From the NCBI GenBank assembly GCA_964543235.1, contig CAZIXE010000080.1, forward strand, positions 1 through 15,255: 15,255 bases of DNA. The letters are read 5' to 3'. A model generated the notes under the pieces. It had not been told where the DNA came from. It searched no databases and worked only from the letters and a program-made list of their open reading frames with translations. This DNA is from JANMMJ01 sp964543235. GTDB lineage: Bacteria > Pseudomonadota > Alphaproteobacteria > Rhizobiales > Aestuariivirgaceae. Of the stretch, positions 1 through 7,307 are shown piece by piece. A program made the translations under genes and the position numbers. The stretch's first letter is position 1. The number at the start of each line of letters is the position of its first letter.

Positions 1-2
1 CG

Positions 3-2882
3 CTGCACCGGCTCGGCATCCAGGCCTTCGAGCCGGTGCTGATCGAGGGCAAGGCCATCCAGCTGCATCCGCTCGTCTGTGCCGCCTTCAATGCCGACTT
101 CGACGGCGACCAGATGGCGGTGCATGTGCCGCTGTCGCTGGAGGCGCAGCTTGAGGCCCGCGTCCTCATGATGTCGACCAACAACATCCTGCACCCGGCC
201 AATGGCCAACCGATCATCGTGCCGTCGCAGGACATCGTGCTCGGCCTCTATTATCTCTCGGTCATGCACAATGGCGAGCCGGGCGAGGGCAAGGTGTTTG
301 CGTCGACGGCGGAGATCGATCACGCGCTCTATAACGGCGTGATCACGCTGCACACCAAGATCAAGGGCCGCGTCAAGGAGATGGGCGCCGATGGCAAGGT
401 CGGCACCCGCATCGTCGAGACGACACCGGGACGCATGAAGATCGGCGAACTGCTGCCGCTGGCGACCGGCGTCTCCTTCGATCTCTGCAACAAGCTGATG
501 ACCAAGCGGGAGATCTCCAAGATGATCGACGCCGTCTATCGCCATTGCGGCCAGAAGGAGTCGGTGATCTTCTGTGACCGGATCATGGCGCTGGGCTTCT
601 TCAATGCCTACAAGGCGGGCATCTCCTTCGGCAAGGACGACATGGTGATTCCGGCGACCAAGGAGAAGTTCGTCAATGAAACGCGCAATCTGGCCAAGGA
701 ATACGAGCAGCAGTATATCGACGGCCTGATTACCCAGGGCGAAAAATACAACAAGGTCGTCGATGCCTGGGCGAAGTGCACCGATCGCGTCGCCGACGAG
801 ATGATGAAGGAGATCTCCTCGGTGAAGGTCGATGAGGTCACCGGCCGCGAGAAGCCGATCAACTCGATCTACATGATGAGCCACTCGGGCGCACGCGGCT
901 CGCCGGCGCAGATGAAGCAGCTGGCCGGCATGCGCGGCCTTATGGCCAAGCCGTCGGGCGAGATCATCGAGACCCCGATCATTTCCAACTTCAAGGAAGG
1001 CCTCTCGGTGCTCGAGTACTTCAACTCGACCCACGGCGCCCGCAAGGGTCTTGCCGACACGGCGCTCAAGACCGCCAATTCCGGCTACCTCACCCGCCGC
1101 CTTGTCGACGTGGCGCAGGATGCCATCATCTCGGAAGAGGATTGCGGTACCAAGGCGTCGATCACGGCACGGCCGCTGATCGATGCCGGCGAGATCATTG
1201 CCTCGCTGGGCAGCCGCATCCTCGGCCGCACGGCCGCGCTCGACGTGCTGCATCCCGCCAGCGGTGAGGTGATCGTGGCGGCGGGCGATGAGATTCTGGA
1301 ACCGCAGGTCGAGATGATCGAGGCGGCCGGCATCACGGAGGTGCGCATCCGCTCGGTTCTGACATGCGAAACCAAGTTCGGCGTGTGCGCCAAGTGCTAC
1401 GGCCGCGACCTGGCGCGCGGCACGCCGGTCAATCTCGGCGAGGCCGTCGGCGTCATTGCGGCGCAGTCAATCGGCGAGCCGGGCACGCAGCTCACCATGC
1501 GGACGTTCCATATCGGCGGCACGGCGCAGGTGCTCGACCAGTCCTTCGTCGAGTCGAACCATGAAGGGACGGTCCGGATCCGCAACAAGAACGTGGTGCG
1601 CGATTCCAGCGGCAAGCTCATGGTCATGGGCCGCAACGTCGCCATCCTCATCGAGGACGACAAGGGCAATGAGCGGGCCGTGCACAAGGTGACATACGGT
1701 ACCCGCCTGTTCGTCGACGACGGCGACAAGGTGAAGCGCGGCACCAAGCTGGCGGAATGGGATCCCTACACCCGGCCGATCATGACCGAGGTCGACGGTG
1801 TCGTCGAGTTCGAGGACGTCGTCGAGGGCGTGTCGGTGAATGAAGTGGCCGACGAAGCCACCGGCATCACCAATCGCGTCATCATCGACTGGCGCGGCAA
1901 CCAGCGCGGGACGTCGCTGAAGCCGGCGATCGCCATCAAGGGCAGCGGCGGTGACGTGGCCAAGCTGGGCCGCGGCGGCGAGGCCCGCTACCTTCTCTCG
2001 GTCGATGCCATTCTGTCCGTCGATCCGGGGGCCTCGGTCAAGGCGGGAGATGTGCTGGCCCGCATTCCGCTGGAAAGTGCCAAAACCCGCGACATCACCG
2101 GCGGTCTGCCGCGGGTGGCCGAGCTGTTCGAGGCGCGCCGCCCGAAAGACCACGCGATCATTGCCGAGATCTCGGGCCGCGTCGAATTCGGCCGCGACTA
2201 CAAGAACAAGCGCCGCATCAAGATCGTGCCGCAGGACGGCGGCGACCCGGTCGAGTACCTGATTCCGAAGGGCAAGCACCTGCCGGTTCAGGAGGGCGAC
2301 TTCATCGAGAAGGGCGAGTATCTCCTCGATGGCAATCCGGCGCCGCACGACATTCTGGCCATCAAGGGGGTCGAGGAACTTGCGTCCTACCTCGTCAACG
2401 AGATTCAGGAAGTCTATCGCCTGCAGGGCGTGTCGATCAACGACAAGCACATCGAGGTGATCGTCCGCCAGATGCTCCAGAAGATCGAGATCACCGACCC
2501 GGGCGAAACCACGCTGCTGGCCGGCGAACAGGTCGACCAGATCGAACTCGACCAGGAGAATGGCAAGGCGCTGGCCGACGGCCGCAAGCCCGCAACGGGC
2601 GTCCCGGTCCTGCTCGGCATCACCAAGGCCTCCCTGCAGACCCGGTCGTTCATCTCGGCGGCCTCCTTCCAGGAGACGACCCGCGTCCTCACCGAGGCAT
2701 CGGTGCAGGGCAAGGTCGACACGCTGGAAGGGCTCAAGGAGAACGTCATTGTCGGCCGGCTGATCCCGGCGGGCACCGGCGGCATGCTCGCCAGGTTCCG
2801 CCAGGTGGCCGACAAGCGCGACAGCCTGATCCTCGAGGAGCAGTCGAAGCAGGCCCAGGAGGCGCTGCCGGCAGCAGAATAG
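3..2882 (+). CDS. rpoC: DNA-directed RNA polymerase subunit beta' (5' end outside window)
   Basis: This is the largest core subunit of RNA polymerase, carrying the active-site magnesium. The frame is open from base 3 to the TAG at 2880-2882, giving 959 residues; by alignment from memory to the E. coli protein about 428 N-terminal residues lie upstream. The catalytic motif NADFDGD (bases 90-110) has all three aspartates. The bridge-helix region (GARGS...KQLAGMRGLMAKP) is at about 888-955. The second zinc site has its four cysteines, at codons 1143, 1365, 1386 and 1395. The trigger-loop segment with QSIGEPGTQLTMRTFH is at about 1459-1520. No frameshift is seen. The next gene is not rpsL, which often follows rpoC in proteobacteria; a strong hairpin follows the stop instead, so rpoC probably ends its transcript here. 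Identity is certain. Confidence 0.99.
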   Translation: MHRLGIQAFEPVLIEGKAIQLHPLVCAAFNADFDGDQMAVHVPLSLEAQLEARVLMMSTNNILHPANGQPIIVPSQDIVLGLYYLSVMHNGEPGEGKVFASTAEIDHALYNGVITLHTKIKGRVKEMGADGKVGTRIVETTPGRMKIGELLPLATGVSFDLCNKLMTKREISKMIDAVYRHCGQKESVIFCDRIMALGFFNAYKAGISFGKDDMVIPATKEKFVNETRNLAKEYEQQYIDGLITQGEKYNKVVDAWAKCTDRVADEMMKEISSVKVDEVTGREKPINSIYMMSHSGARGSPAQMKQLAGMRGLMAKPSGEIIETPIISNFKEGLSVLEYFNSTHGARKGLADTALKTANSGYLTRRLVDVAQDAIISEEDCGTKASITARPLIDAGEIIASLGSRILGRTAALDVLHPASGEVIVAAGDEILEPQVEMIEAAGITEVRIRSVLTCETKFGVCAKCYGRDLARGTPVNLGEAVGVIAAQSIGEPGTQLTMRTFHIGGTAQVLDQSFVESNHEGTVRIRNKNVVRDSSGKLMVMGRNVAILIEDDKGNERAVHKVTYGTRLFVDDGDKVKRGTKLAEWDPYTRPIMTEVDGVVEFEDVVEGVSVNEVADEATGITNRVIIDWRGNQRGTSLKPAIAIKGSGGDVAKLGRGGEARYLLSVDAILSVDPGASVKAGDVLARIPLESAKTRDITGGLPRVAELFEARRPKDHAIIAEISGRVEFGRDYKNKRRIKIVPQDGGDPVEYLIPKGKHLPVQEGDFIEKGEYLLDGNPAPHDILAIKGVEELASYLVNEIQEVYRLQGVSINDKHIEVIVRQMLQKIEITDPGETTLLAGEQVDQIELDQENGKALADGRKPATGVPVLLGITKASLQTRSFISAASFQETTRVLTEASVQGKVDTLEGLKENVIVGRLIPAGTGGMLARFRQVADKRDSLILEEQSKQAQEALPAAE

Positions 2883-2887
2883 CGTTT

Positions 2888-2915
2888 GGCGCCCCTTCGC
2901 TTGCGAAGGGGCGCC
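2888..2915 (+). terminator. Hairpin just after rpoC, probable terminator
   Basis: A perfect 13-bp inverted repeat, ggcgccccttcgc (2888-2900) and gcgaaggggcgcc (2903-2915), starts five bases after the rpoC stop. Its geometric loop is only two bases, so the real fold probably opens one pair to leave a four-base loop. There is no T-tract behind it, so it is not a textbook intrinsic terminator; it may stop transcription with Rho or protect the 3' end of the mRNA. Confidence 0.6.
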
Positions 2916-2919
2916 GCAA

Positions 2920-2935
2920 CCCGGCTTTCGCCGGG
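2920..2935. repeat. Palindromic repeat remnant 1
   Basis: The inverted repeat cccggc (2920-2925) and gccggg (2930-2935) is separated by tttc. Its core GGCTTTCGCCGGG (2923-2935) recurs exactly at 3139-3151. Read on the minus strand, the surrounding sequence translates to 'LAFPAKAG', the degenerate form of the common VIPAKAG repeat peptide. Confidence 0.6.
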
Positions 2936-3050
2936 AACGCCAATACCCTCGTCATTGCAGCCAAGCCTTGCCCTTGCACAAGCAAGGGGAAGGTGCGCGC
3001 TGGAGCCCCGCTTTGCTCGTGGCACGCGAGCCTCGGGCAGGCGCAGCGGG

Positions 3051-3090
3051 ATCCCGGCTCGCGCTCCGCTTCACGTCGCTTGGCCGGGAT
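3051..3090. repeat. Palindromic repeat remnant 2
   Basis: The inverted repeat atcccggc (3051-3058) and gccgggat (3083-3090) encloses a 24-base middle of the 'tcgcgctccgctt...' type. I recognise this as a dispersed intergenic repeat common in alphaproteobacterial genomes; copy number in this genome cannot be judged from the window. Confidence 0.6.
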
Positions 3091-3131
3091 GACGGCCTGA
3101 CATGATGGACTCTGAGCGAGACGTGCGCACC

Positions 3132-3158
3132 CGCCAGCGGCTTTCGCCGGGGTGACGG
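3132..3158. repeat. Palindromic repeat remnant 3
   Basis: This stretch shares the exact 13-base core GGCTTTCGCCGGG (3139-3151) with remnant 1 and continues into 'gtgacgg', the usual outer edge of the 'VTPAKAG' repeat family. Its left arm is degenerate, so it is a partial copy. Confidence 0.5.
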
Positions 3159-3259
3159 GGAGGGGGCGCCTCAAGAAAATTGTGCGCGTCAGCCGGCGGC
3201 ACCCATCTCGCCGCGTGAGGGCACCGGCAGGCATCCGAAAGACATCCGAAGAAATACCC

Positions 3260-3287
3260 TTGACATGATGTTTCTTTCCGTTATGTT
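3260..3287 (+). promoter_or_regulatory. Sigma70-type promoter of the SOS-boxed gene
   Basis: A perfect -35 hexamer TTGACA (3260-3265) is followed after 16 bases by TATGTT (3282-3287), a four-of-six match to the -10 consensus. A second TATGTT lies at 3293-3298. The stretch is AT-rich against a GC-rich background. A start site near 3294 would leave a leader of about 20 bases before the ATG at 3314. Confidence 0.6.
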
Positions 3288-3299
3288 CATGTTATGTTC
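3285..3299. promoter_or_regulatory. LexA operator (alphaproteobacterial SOS box)
   Basis: The sequence GTTCATGTTATGTTC is a perfect GTTC-N7-GTTC direct repeat, the LexA binding form known from alphaproteobacteria. It overlaps the last three bases of the -10 element and covers the expected start site, where bound LexA would block RNA polymerase. The wider stretch is an 11-bp tandem duplication of 'gttatgttcat'. The match is seen directly; LexA binding is inferred. A chance match is possible, since only eight bases are fixed, but the placement on a promoter makes it credible. Confidence 0.7.
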
Positions 3300-3313
3300 T
3301 TCAAGATGACACC

Positions 3314-3985
3314 ATGGACTGGGCCCTGGCCATCGAACGCAACCGCGAAGCACTCAAAGGTATCGTGACGGCGCTTGCTGCCATGCTGGGGCTGGCCGAC
3401 GGCGATACCGCGGCGCGCATCCCGTTCGCCCTCCGCCGCGCCGTGCTGCGGGTGCTGAGGCCCGCCGAGTCGGCCGTGCGACGCCTGATCGTCATCGCGG
3501 CGCGGGGCCTGGTGGTGGAGCTTCCGCCGGCGCGTCCGAAGCCAACCGGGCGTTCCATCAGGCAAGGCGGCGGCAAGCAGCGCCCCGCCTTTCCGCTCTT
3601 CGATCCGCGCAAGCGCTTCGTCCGCCCGGCGCGTGCCGTCCCGCGCATCCACAGTTTCGCGAGCGACCCGACCGTGGCGGCGCTGTGGTCGGCGTCCGCG
3701 GCAAGGGCCAGAGTTCCGTTGCCGCCCGATGGCAGTGTTGATGCGTCGCGCCTCTGCCTCAGGCTCCGGGCCCTGAAGCTGGCACTCGATGATCTGCCGC
3801 GCCAGGCCCAGCGTCTCGCCCGGGCGCGGGCGCGGCGCGCAACGGTGCAAATCCTCAGGTTCAAATCGCCGCTGCGGCCGGGCAGGCCGCCGGGCTATCG
3901 CCGCAAGCCGGTGCACGAAGTCGATCACATTCTCGCTGAATGCCACGGGCTGGCGCGCGATGCGCTGGCGCCCGACTCGTCCTGA
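3314..3985 (+). CDS. Conserved hypothetical basic protein, probably SOS-regulated
   Basis: This 223-residue protein has no function I can name, though its style matches uncharacterised alphaproteobacterial proteins I have seen. It opens with an amphipathic helix-like stretch (about 1-30) and continues with Arg/Ala/Leu-rich segments. It has the short motifs PLFDPRKR (about 94-101) and SPLRPGRPPGYR (about 185-196), then a C-terminal HEVDHILAECHGLARDAL stretch (about 202-219). No membrane segment, signal peptide or catalytic motif is evident. It is rich in arginine, so nucleic-acid contact is possible but unproven. The ATG at 3314 is the first start after the promoter; its Shine-Dalgarno is weak. 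The LexA-type box over its promoter suggests induction by DNA damage. It stands alone; the next gene is convergent, 44 bases away. Confidence 0.75.
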   Translation: MDWALAIERNREALKGIVTALAAMLGLADGDTAARIPFALRRAVLRVLRPAESAVRRLIVIAARGLVVELPPARPKPTGRSIRQGGGKQRPAFPLFDPRKRFVRPARAVPRIHSFASDPTVAALWSASAARARVPLPPDGSVDASRLCLRLRALKLALDDLPRQAQRLARARARRATVQILRFKSPLRPGRPPGYRRKPVHEVDHILAECHGLARDALAPDSS

Positions 3986-4029
3986 AACGCTGTGGCAGGG
4001 CGGCGGCGGGAAAATCGCAGGCCGGATTG

Positions 4030-4770
4030 TCACTGCAGCGCGGCCACGCCTTTGATCAGGATCGATACCGCAAGGATCCCGAGAAGGACGAGGATGTATG
4101 TCCTGAACACCTGCGGATCCGCGGACTTGAAGCTTCTCGCTCCCAGCCAGACGCCGATGACCAGGGCCGGCAGAAACAGCATTGCCCGCACTATCGCGTC
4201 AGGCGTCACCAGGCCGTGGTGAGCGAGCAGGGGCAGCGCGATCATGTCGGTCCCGAGGAAATAGGCGATCAGCGAGGCCCGCCCGGCGGCAACGCCCGCC
4301 GGCGAGGCGAAGTAGAACAGGATGACCGGCGGTCCGCCGGTGCTGAACGCTCCGTTGAACAGGCCGGAAACGGCGCCGGTGGCAAGCGTGGCAGACCGGC
4401 CCGGCATGGAGGCGAGGGCGGACCCCCGCCACAGCAGGGCCGCGGAGATCAGCACGCATACGCCAAGCGCCACGAGCATTGGCGCGGCGGGCACGCGGGC
4501 GAGCGCCCAGACCCCGATCGGTGTGCCGATCGCGCATCCAGCCAACAACGTTCCGATCGACCGCCAGTGAATGTCCTTCCAGATACCGGGAAGCAAATGA
4601 AGGCTCGCCGCCACTTCCATCAGGAAGATCGACGGCACCACTTCCGCCGGCGTGAACATCAGGGACAGCGACGTGACAGCCAGCAGCGAAAAGCCGAAGC
4701 CCGAATAGCCACGTACGATTGCGGCAAGAAACACGCAGACAAAGGCATAGATGCCGGCAACGGGGTCCAT
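4030..4770 (-). CDS. TauE/SafE family (sulfite exporter-like) membrane protein
   Basis: A 246-residue polytopic inner-membrane protein of the TauE/SafE (formerly DUF81) family. Such proteins are annotated as exporters of sulfite, sulfonates or related anions, but substrates are known for few. Several hydrophobic segments are visible, arranged in two halves. The first half carries RGYSGFGFSLL (about residues 20-30) and the second carries FNGAFSTGGPPVILFYF; a Gly-rich helix and a GGPPV segment are typical of the family. I start at the ATG at 4770 (MDPVAGIYAF) rather than the longer frame from 4875, because the extra 35 residues are polar, proline/arginine-rich and unlike the family. No good Shine-Dalgarno precedes it; a GTG at 4785 is an alternative. 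It lies 119 bases behind the VOC gene on the same strand and could be co-transcribed. The substrate is unknown. Confidence 0.88.
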   Translation of the reverse strand: MDPVAGIYAFVCVFLAAIVRGYSGFGFSLLAVTSLSLMFTPAEVVPSIFLMEVAASLHLLPGIWKDIHWRSIGTLLAGCAIGTPIGVWALARVPAAPMLVALGVCVLISAALLWRGSALASMPGRSATLATGAVSGLFNGAFSTGGPPVILFYFASPAGVAAGRASLIAYFLGTDMIALPLLAHHGLVTPDAIVRAMLFLPALVIGVWLGARSFKSADPQVFRTYILVLLGILAVSILIKGVAALQ

Positions 4771-4845
4771 GCCGCATGCATGCACGGATTCATCCCGCCG
4801 GGGAGAACCACGCGAATTGCCGTCATTGTACCAGCGGGCCGGCCC

Positions 4846-4870
4846 CCGGCCCCGATTTGGCAGGGGCCGG
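4846..4870 (-). terminator. Inverted repeat between the VOC and TauE/SafE genes
   Basis: An 8-bp perfect stem, ccggcccc (4846-4853) and ggggccgg (4863-4870), has a nine-base loop and begins 20 bases past the stop of the VOC gene on the minus strand. No T-tract follows. It may be a weak terminator or mRNA-end hairpin that separates the two genes. Confidence 0.4.
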
Positions 4871-4889
4871 CCCATCCCCCCGCCGCTTG

Positions 4890-5294
4890 TCAGTGTCCGG
4901 TCACGCCCAGCACATGGGTGTTCTCGGGCTCGATCAGCCCGATCAGGGCGCCCGTCGAATCGGTTACCACCGCCAGCTTGCCGACCCCCGGAACCCGCGC
5001 CGCCGATCGCATGACCTCGCCCCCGGCCTTCGAGGTATCGGCTTCGGCCCGCGAGATGTCGCTCACCGCCATGTAGGTCATCCAGTGCGAAGGAATTCCG
5101 CTGTATTCGGGCTCGGTCAGTTCGAAGACGCCGCCAACCGGCCGGTTGTCCTTCTTGGCGATCCAGTAGGTGCCGCCGTCAGGCAGCGGTGAGGGATCGA
5201 ACTGCCAGCCGAGCGTCCGGCCATAGAATGCCAGCGCGATCTCCGGCTCCCAGGTATTCAGTTCGTGCCACCAGGTTCGCAGGGGCATTGTCAT
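4890..5294 (-). CDS. VOC family (glyoxalase/bleomycin resistance fold) protein
   Basis: A 134-residue single-domain protein of the vicinal oxygen chelate superfamily. Recognisable parts are the N-terminal WWHELNT...ALAFYGRTLGW (about residues 8-30), the middle PSHWMTYMAVSDI (about 68-80) and the C-terminal VPGVGKLAVVTDSTGALIGLIEP (about 101-123), matching the betaalphabetabetabeta repeat layout. Members include lyases, dioxygenases and resistance proteins; nothing here fixes the reaction. The ATG at 5294 has a purine-rich Shine-Dalgarno (gggag, 5304-5308 on the complement) nine bases upstream; a second ATG two codons later is possible. It has the same strand as the TauE/SafE gene. It is divergent from the PQQ/RTX gene across 180 bases that contain no convincing promoter. 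Confidence 0.87.
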   Translation of the reverse strand: MTMPLRTWWHELNTWEPEIALAFYGRTLGWQFDPSPLPDGGTYWIAKKDNRPVGGVFELTEPEYSGIPSHWMTYMAVSDISRAEADTSKAGGEVMRSAARVPGVGKLAVVTDSTGALIGLIEPENTHVLGVTGH

Positions 5295-5474
5295 CGACCG
5301 CTTCTCCCTCTCTCGATTGACATGTCGCCTGTCGCCGCGAGCAAAAAGGTCAGTGACAGTGAAGGCGAAGGTGTGGCCGGATCATGAACAATTGTGGCAC
5401 CGGCGGGGCCTCACTCCCGCCGCAAAGCGGATCGAACCTTGCGGTGCGGAAAGTGTCAAATAGGGGTCACGGGC

Positions 5475-7307
5475 ATGGCGATCGTCGGGAATGCCGCGGC
5501 AAATCTGCTGCTGGGTACGCAGAAAAGCGATGAAATAAAGGGGCTTGGCGGTGACGATACGATCTTTGCCCGGGCCGGCAGCGACACTGTCCTGGGCGGC
5601 ACCGGCGACGACCGCTTGGCCGGGGGCGAGGGTGGTGACCGGCTGTTCGGTGGCGACGGCAACGATGTCATTTTTGGCTTCGGCAGCCGGGACCGCAGCG
5701 CGGCAGCATCGGACATCGCGGTTGATCGAATCGGCACCGTCAATTTCGAGCGTCCGGTCTTTGCCTGCGCGGCCCCGGGCGATCCGGACCGTCTCTATGT
5801 CGTGGAGCAGCATTCCGGCCGGATCGTCATCCTCGACACTGGCTCGGAGACGGCGGTTGCCACCCCCTTCCTCGACATTCCCGATGCGGAGCTGGCCCAG
5901 GGAAACGAGCAGGGCCTGCTCGGCCTCGCCTTCGATCCGGACTATGCCACCAACCGCAAGTTCTATGTCTATCTGACCAACGCCGCCGGCGACATCGAAG
6001 TGCGGTCGTATCTTCGCTCGGTCAACAATCCCGACGCGGCGGTCGCGGGCAGCGGCAACCTGATCCTCACCATCGACAAGGACAATGGCGCGGGCAATCA
6101 CAATGGCGGCTGGATCGCCTTCGGCCCGGATGGCCTGCTGTACATCGCCGTCGGCGATGAGGGCCTGGCGGGCGATCCATCGAACAACGCGCAGAACATC
6201 AACAGCCTGTGGGGAAAGATCCTCCGGGTCGATGTGAGTGGCGACGATTTTCCCGGCGATCCCAACCGTGACTATGTCATTCCCGATGGCAATCCCTTCG
6301 CCGGCGCGGCCGGCGCCGACGAAATCTTTGCGCTGGGCCTGCGCAATCCCTGGCGGGCCAGCTTCGACCGCGTCACCGGCGATTTCTACATTGGCGATGT
6401 CGGCCAGAACGCGCTCGAGGAGATCAACTACCTCGCCGCCGGCACCGGCGCCGGCGCCAATTTCGGCTGGAAGGTCAAGGAGGGCACCAGCACCTTCGAC
6501 AGTTCGGTGCCGGGCAATCCCCCGCCCACCGACCCGGCCCTCATCGATCCTGTCGCCCAGTACGGCCATGATGCCAACGGCGGATTCGCGGTGACCGGCG
6601 GCTATGTCTATCGCGGCCCGGCGCCCGGCATGCAGGGGCGCTATGTCTATGCCGACTATGTGTCCGGCAAGATCTGGAGCCTGCGCATCGTTGACGGCGA
6701 GGCTGTCGATGTCACCGAGCACACGGCGCAACTCACCGGCGACAAGTCGCTGTTCTCGGGCATTGCCTCATTCGCCGAGGACGGTGCGGGAAATCTCTAC
6801 GCCATCAGCCTGTCGGGGGCGGTCATGCGCCTCGACTTCGGCGCAGCTTCCGGGGACGGGTCTGACCTGATCAGTGGCGGCGCCGGGGCGGACCGGCTCT
6901 ATGGCGGCGGCGGCAACGACACCGTCAAGGGTGGGACCGGTAGCGACAAGCTGTTTGGCGGGCAGCAGAACGATATCCTGCTGGGCGGCGACGGCAACGA
7001 CACGGTGCATGGGAATGGCGGCGCAGACCGCATCGATGGCGGGGCCGGCGACAACCGGCTGGCCGGCGGCAGCGGCGAGGATGTCTTCGTGTTCGGCAGC
7101 AGCCTGCGCCACGACACCATCACCGACTTCCGCAACAATGTCGACACGATCAGGATTGCTGATGCCTATGGCTTCACCTCGGCCAGCCAGGCCCTTGCCC
7201 TAGCAGCCGAAGTCAGCGGCGATGTGGTGTTCACCTTTGCCGGCGGTCAGACACTGACCGTTCTCGACATCACCAAGGCCGCGCTTGCCGATGACATTCT
7301 CGTGTGA
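5475..7307 (+). CDS. PQQ-dependent glucose/sorbosone dehydrogenase-type protein with RTX repeats at both ends
   Basis: A 610-residue mosaic. Residues 24-68 are five RTX calcium-binding nonapeptides. About 80-455 is a beta-propeller of the glucose/sorbosone dehydrogenase family, closest in style to HHIP/YliI-like members: EQGLLGLAFDPDY (145-157), NHNGGWIAFGPDG (208-220; H209 fits the catalytic base of soluble glucose dehydrogenase), ALGLRNPWRASFDR (286-299), IGDVGQNALEEIN (306-318) and GGYVYRG (375-381). About 468-539 holds eight further RTX units, followed by an ITDF...VDTIRI segment and the end DDILV, typical of type I secretion substrates. No Sec signal is present, which agrees with type I secretion. 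It probably oxidises sugars outside the cell once PQQ and calcium are bound. The start at 5475 is chosen for AGGGG (5462-5466) upstream and because the longer frame adds an unrelated basic stretch. No secretion or PQQ genes are nearby. Some members of the fold may not be enzymes. Confidence 0.9.
   Translation: MAIVGNAAANLLLGTQKSDEIKGLGGDDTIFARAGSDTVLGGTGDDRLAGGEGGDRLFGGDGNDVIFGFGSRDRSAAASDIAVDRIGTVNFERPVFACAAPGDPDRLYVVEQHSGRIVILDTGSETAVATPFLDIPDAELAQGNEQGLLGLAFDPDYATNRKFYVYLTNAAGDIEVRSYLRSVNNPDAAVAGSGNLILTIDKDNGAGNHNGGWIAFGPDGLLYIAVGDEGLAGDPSNNAQNINSLWGKILRVDVSGDDFPGDPNRDYVIPDGNPFAGAAGADEIFALGLRNPWRASFDRVTGDFYIGDVGQNALEEINYLAAGTGAGANFGWKVKEGTSTFDSSVPGNPPPTDPALIDPVAQYGHDANGGFAVTGGYVYRGPAPGMQGRYVYADYVSGKIWSLRIVDGEAVDVTEHTAQLTGDKSLFSGIASFAEDGAGNLYAISLSGAVMRLDFGAASGDGSDLISGGAGADRLYGGGGNDTVKGGTGSDKLFGGQQNDILLGGDGNDTVHGNGGADRIDGGAGDNRLAGGSGEDVFVFGSSLRHDTITDFRNNVDTIRIADAYGFTSASQALALAAEVSGDVVFTFAGGQTLTVLDITKAALADDILV
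5544..5678 (+). repeat. N-terminal RTX block, five nonapeptide units
   Basis: Five consecutive nine-residue units (residues 24-68 of the protein) follow the GGxGxDxUx pattern, for example GGTGDDRLA and GGDGNDVIF; the first two units are degenerate. Such repeats fold into a parallel beta-roll on binding calcium, normally outside the cell. Confidence 0.85.
6876..7091 (+). repeat. C-terminal RTX block, about eight nonapeptide units
   Basis: Residues 468-539 of the protein hold eight units, from GGAGADRLY to GGSGEDVFV. Most keep the Gly-Gly-x-Gly-x-Asp core; the fourth (GGQQNDILL) lacks the third glycine. The block ends in the DVFVFG motif that usually precedes the C-terminal secretion domain. 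Confidence 0.88.

Larger units (their letters stand above)
2883..3259. other. Gene-free intergenic region rich in palindromic repeats
   Basis: No credible gene is present here. Open frames on both strands have no family signature, and their peptides (for example VIPAKRREAEREPGSR on the minus strand) are what translated intergenic palindromic repeats look like in alphaproteobacteria. The region holds the rpoC hairpin and three repeat remnants listed separately. It also has a near-tandem 'catccgaa' pair (3232-3239 and 3243-3250) and a 10-base direct repeat tgacatgatg (3098-3107, again at 3261-3270 in the promoter). Confidence 0.7.

Noticed and set aside
1467..2450. 327-codon open frame antisense to rpoC
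   Set aside because: It is a shadow of the GC-rich rpoC codons, with no family signature and no credible start site.
2883..3259. CRISPR array or small RNA gene behind rpoC
   Set aside because: The repeats are palindromic, differ in type and spacing and have no uniform spacers; no promoter for a small RNA is visible.
3287..4033. 248-codon minus-strand frame opposite the SOS-boxed gene
   Set aside because: The promoter, LexA-type box and family-like motifs all support the plus-strand frame; the minus frame is Arg/His/Gln-rich shadow sequence.
4771..4875. N-terminal extension of the TauE/SafE protein
   Set aside because: The 35 extra residues are polar and basic, cover the intergenic hairpin and are unlike the family.
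5382..6731. 449-codon open frame antisense to the PQQ/RTX gene
   Set aside because: The plus-strand frame has clear dehydrogenase and RTX motifs; the antisense peptide is low-complexity Ala/Val/Gly/Ile sequence caused by the same codons.
5544..7091. RTX toxin
   Set aside because: RTX units here flank an enzyme fold; no pore-forming or acylation region is present.
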